The notes beneath the pieces were generated by a model, which was not told where the DNA came from, ran no database searches, and saw only the letters and a list, made by a program, of their open reading frames with translations. Below are positions 62,610 to 64,000 of a stretch of DNA of 64,000 bases, in pieces. The position numbers were made by a program, and so were the translations under genes. The first letter of the stretch is position 1. Every line of letters starts with the position of its first letter. This DNA comes from DASUPK01 sp963819715. Lineage in GTDB: Bacteria; Actinomycetota; Thermoleophilia; Solirubrobacterales; 70-9. Where the stretch lies: the NCBI GenBank assembly GCA_963819715.1, contig CAWFXE010000006.1, positions 620,001-684,000 of the forward strand, in the 5' to 3' direction.

Positions 62610-64000
62610 TCATGCGGTGAGCTGATCCCTGATCTCCGAGAGGAGCTTCTTCGGGATGCCCGGCACAGTCTCGAGATCGTCGACGGAAGCGAAGCCTTCC
62701 TGGCGCTCGCGGTAGGCGATCACGCGGGTGGCCTGGGTGACTGACATGCCGAGCTCGCGCCACTGCTCGAAGGTCGCCTTGTTCACGTCGAGCGCGCCAC
62801 CGCGGCGGCGGGTCTTCGTCTTGGCCTTTGAGGCGGTCTTCGTCTCCTTGGGCTTCGCCTTCGTCGAGCGCGAGGCGGTCTTGGGGCTCGCCTTCGACGC
62901 CGAGGCCTTCGAGGCGCGCTTGTCCTGGGCCTGCTGCTTCGCGGCGGCTGCCTTCTTCTTGCGCTCCTGCGCCGCCTTTGCACGAGCCTCCTTCTTCTCG
63001 GCCGCCTCCTTCTCGCGGGCCGCCTTCTTCTCCGCGGCCTCCTTGTCGCGCTTGGCCTTCCGCTCGGCGGCCTGCTTCTCGCGCTCGGCCTTCGCCTTCT
63101 CCTCGGCCGCCTTCCGGTCAGCCTCCTCCTTCTCCTCGGCGGCCTTGGCCTCGGCGGCGGCCTTCTCCTCGGCGGCGCGTTCGCCCTGGGCGGCCTTCTC
63201 GGCCCGCTTCTCGGCCCGCCGGGCAAGGAAGCCCTTCTTGGCCTCGGCCGGCTCGACCGCTTCCTGCTCGTCGGTCTCCTGCTCCTCCTCGGCCTCATCG
63301 GCCTCGGGCTCGTCGGCTTCCTCCGGCTCTGGCTCCTCGACCTTCTCGGGCTCCGGCTCGGCGACCTCGGCCTCGGCGCGCTCCGGCAGCTCGATCCCCA
63401 CCGATGCGGCATGCGCCTGCGCGCCGCTCGCCCGGTCCATCACGGACTTGATCCGGTCCTCCAATGCCCGGAAGCGGCCCTCGCGCTCCTCGGTCGCCTT
63501 CTTCAGATCCTCGTCGGAGACATCGCCCAGCTTGCTCTCGGCGGACTCCGCGCGAGTCTCGGCTTCGCGGAGCTGGTGCTCGGCGGACTTCAGGGCGCGG
63601 CCGGCTTCCTCGAGCTCCATGGCGAGCCCCTGCTCACGTTCGGCGAAGGTGCGCTCGGCCTCGTCCTCGGCCTCGCGACGGGCCTGTGCGAGCTCCCGTT
63701 TGATCCGCCCGTCGGCCTGGCGGTCGGCCTTCTCGATCTCCTTCTGCATCCGCTCGGTGACCTCGGCGGTGACCTTCTCTCGCGTCTCGCGGCGAGCCTC
63801 GGCGATCTGGTCCTTGGCTCCCTTCTCGGCGTCGCGCTGGAGCGCGCGGGTCTGGCCCCGGACCCATTCCGCGGCGGCGTTGCGGGCGTCGTTCTCGGCG
63901 TCCAACCGTGAGGTCTCGGCTTCCTGGACCGTCGCCTCTGCGCGCTTGGCGCGGCCCTCCGCCTTCTGGATCACCTCGTCGCGTGAGGAGCGCTCCTCCT
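62610..64000 (-). CDS. Lys/Ala/Glu-rich coiled-coil protein with C-terminal helix-hairpin-helix (5' end outside window)
   Basis: At least 463 residues; the frame is open to the window edge (Glu-Glu-Arg-Ser-Ser-Arg-Asp-Glu before the GTG at 63974), so the start may lie outside. Residues up to about 185 from that GTG form a long coiled coil, then a Glu/Pro-rich acidic stretch (about 205-245), then a Lys/Ala/Glu repeat region (about 255-390) and a basic Lys/Thr/Ser tail. The last 60 residues, LDVNKATFEQWRELGMSVTQ to the end, are a ComEA-like helix-hairpin-helix with VPGIPKKLLSEI. This suggests DNA binding, perhaps nucleoid or envelope linked. The repeat region is strikingly low in complexity. 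Confidence 0.75.
   Translation of the reverse strand, partial: EERSSRDEVIQKAEGRAKRAEATVQEAETSRLDAENDARNAAAEWVRGQTRALQRDAEKGAKDQIAEARRETREKVTAEVTERMQKEIEKADRQADGRIKRELAQARREAEDEAERTFAEREQGLAMELEEAGRALKSAEHQLREAETRAESAESKLGDVSDEDLKKATEEREGRFRALEDRIKSVMDRASGAQAHAASVGIELPERAEAEVAEPEPEKVEEPEPEEADEPEADEAEEEQETDEQEAVEPAEAKKGFLARRAEKRAEKAAQGERAAEEKAAAEAKAAEEKEEADRKAAEEKAKAEREKQAAERKAKRDKEAAEKKAAREKEAAEKKEARAKAAQERKKKAAAAKQQAQDKRASKASASKASPKTASRSTKAKPKETKTASKAKTKTRRRGGALDVNKATFEQWRELGMSVTQATRVIAYRERQEGFASVDDLETVPGIPKKLLSEIRDQLTA

Noticed and set aside
1..64000. CRISPR arrays, insertion sequences, prophage genes
   Set aside because: No regular short repeats with spacers, no transposase or integrase, and no phage structural genes were seen.

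Overview
This 64 kb window is GC-rich, gene-dense bacterial DNA. It has short intergenic gaps, ATGA/GTGA stop-start overlaps and frequent GTG starts. The gene set suggests a high-GC actinobacterium, probably of the Thermoleophilia (Solirubrobacterales/Gaiellales-like): a SUF-type Fe-S operon with an Rrf2 regulator, a CysM/Mec-type sulfur-carrier pathway, GMC oxidoreductase with SnoaL-like proteins, and an L-aspartate oxidase. The placement is inference; no rRNA or tRNA was found to test it.

Layout. 1-9.7 kb holds a DUF2207 membrane protein (5' end outside the window), a membrane-anchored GMC oxidoreductase between two SnoaL-like paralogs, a small secreted protein, the operon rrf2-sufC-sufS-sufU (no sufB or sufD), a MarR regulator with a membrane-protein partner, and a divergent HtpX-like protease. 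9.7-12.1 kb holds a cupin, a rhodanese, a rhodanese-ThiF fusion and a MoaD/CysO-like sulfur carrier. 12.2-45 kb is a large surface-glycan locus: initiating sugar transferase, O-antigen ligase/polymerase-like protein, Wzx-like flippase, a Wzm/Wzt-type ABC exporter, about a dozen glycosyltransferases, several methyltransferases, an arylsulfotransferase-like protein, a phytanoyl-CoA-dioxygenase-like protein, and a family of secreted glycoside-hydrolase-like proteins (one intact, two frameshifted, one remnant). 45-49.3 kb holds a large membrane protein and an amino-acid ABC transporter (ATPase, permease, binding protein) in one minus-strand run that leads into glycan genes. 49.4-52.2 kb holds cysM, an unknown protein, a JAMM peptidase (Mec-like) and a zinc-ribbon/DUF2007 protein. 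52.2-64 kb holds DUF1152 and DUF1802 proteins, hydantoinase/oxoprolinase A and B, a methyltransferase, nadB, a histone-deacetylase-family amidohydrolase, and a Lys/Ala/Glu-rich coiled-coil protein with a C-terminal helix-hairpin-helix.

How parts fit. The two sulfur blocks, about 38 kb apart, together hold the parts of a carrier-protein route to cysteine as known in Mycobacterium: activating enzyme (ThiF domain), sulfur donors (rhodaneses), carrier, CysM and the Mec peptidase. The carrier ends in Gly-Gly-Ser-Arg rather than Gly-Gly, so it would need trimming, and the JAMM peptidase is an obvious candidate.

Caution on quality. Many genes between about 9.7 and 52.4 kb read full length only across one to four frameshifts. 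Several are repaired by adding or removing one G or C in a short run. This looks like sequencing or assembly error rather than real gene death, so such genes are called as single CDS with the breaks noted. Only the fragment at 12.2-12.6 kb looks like a true remnant.
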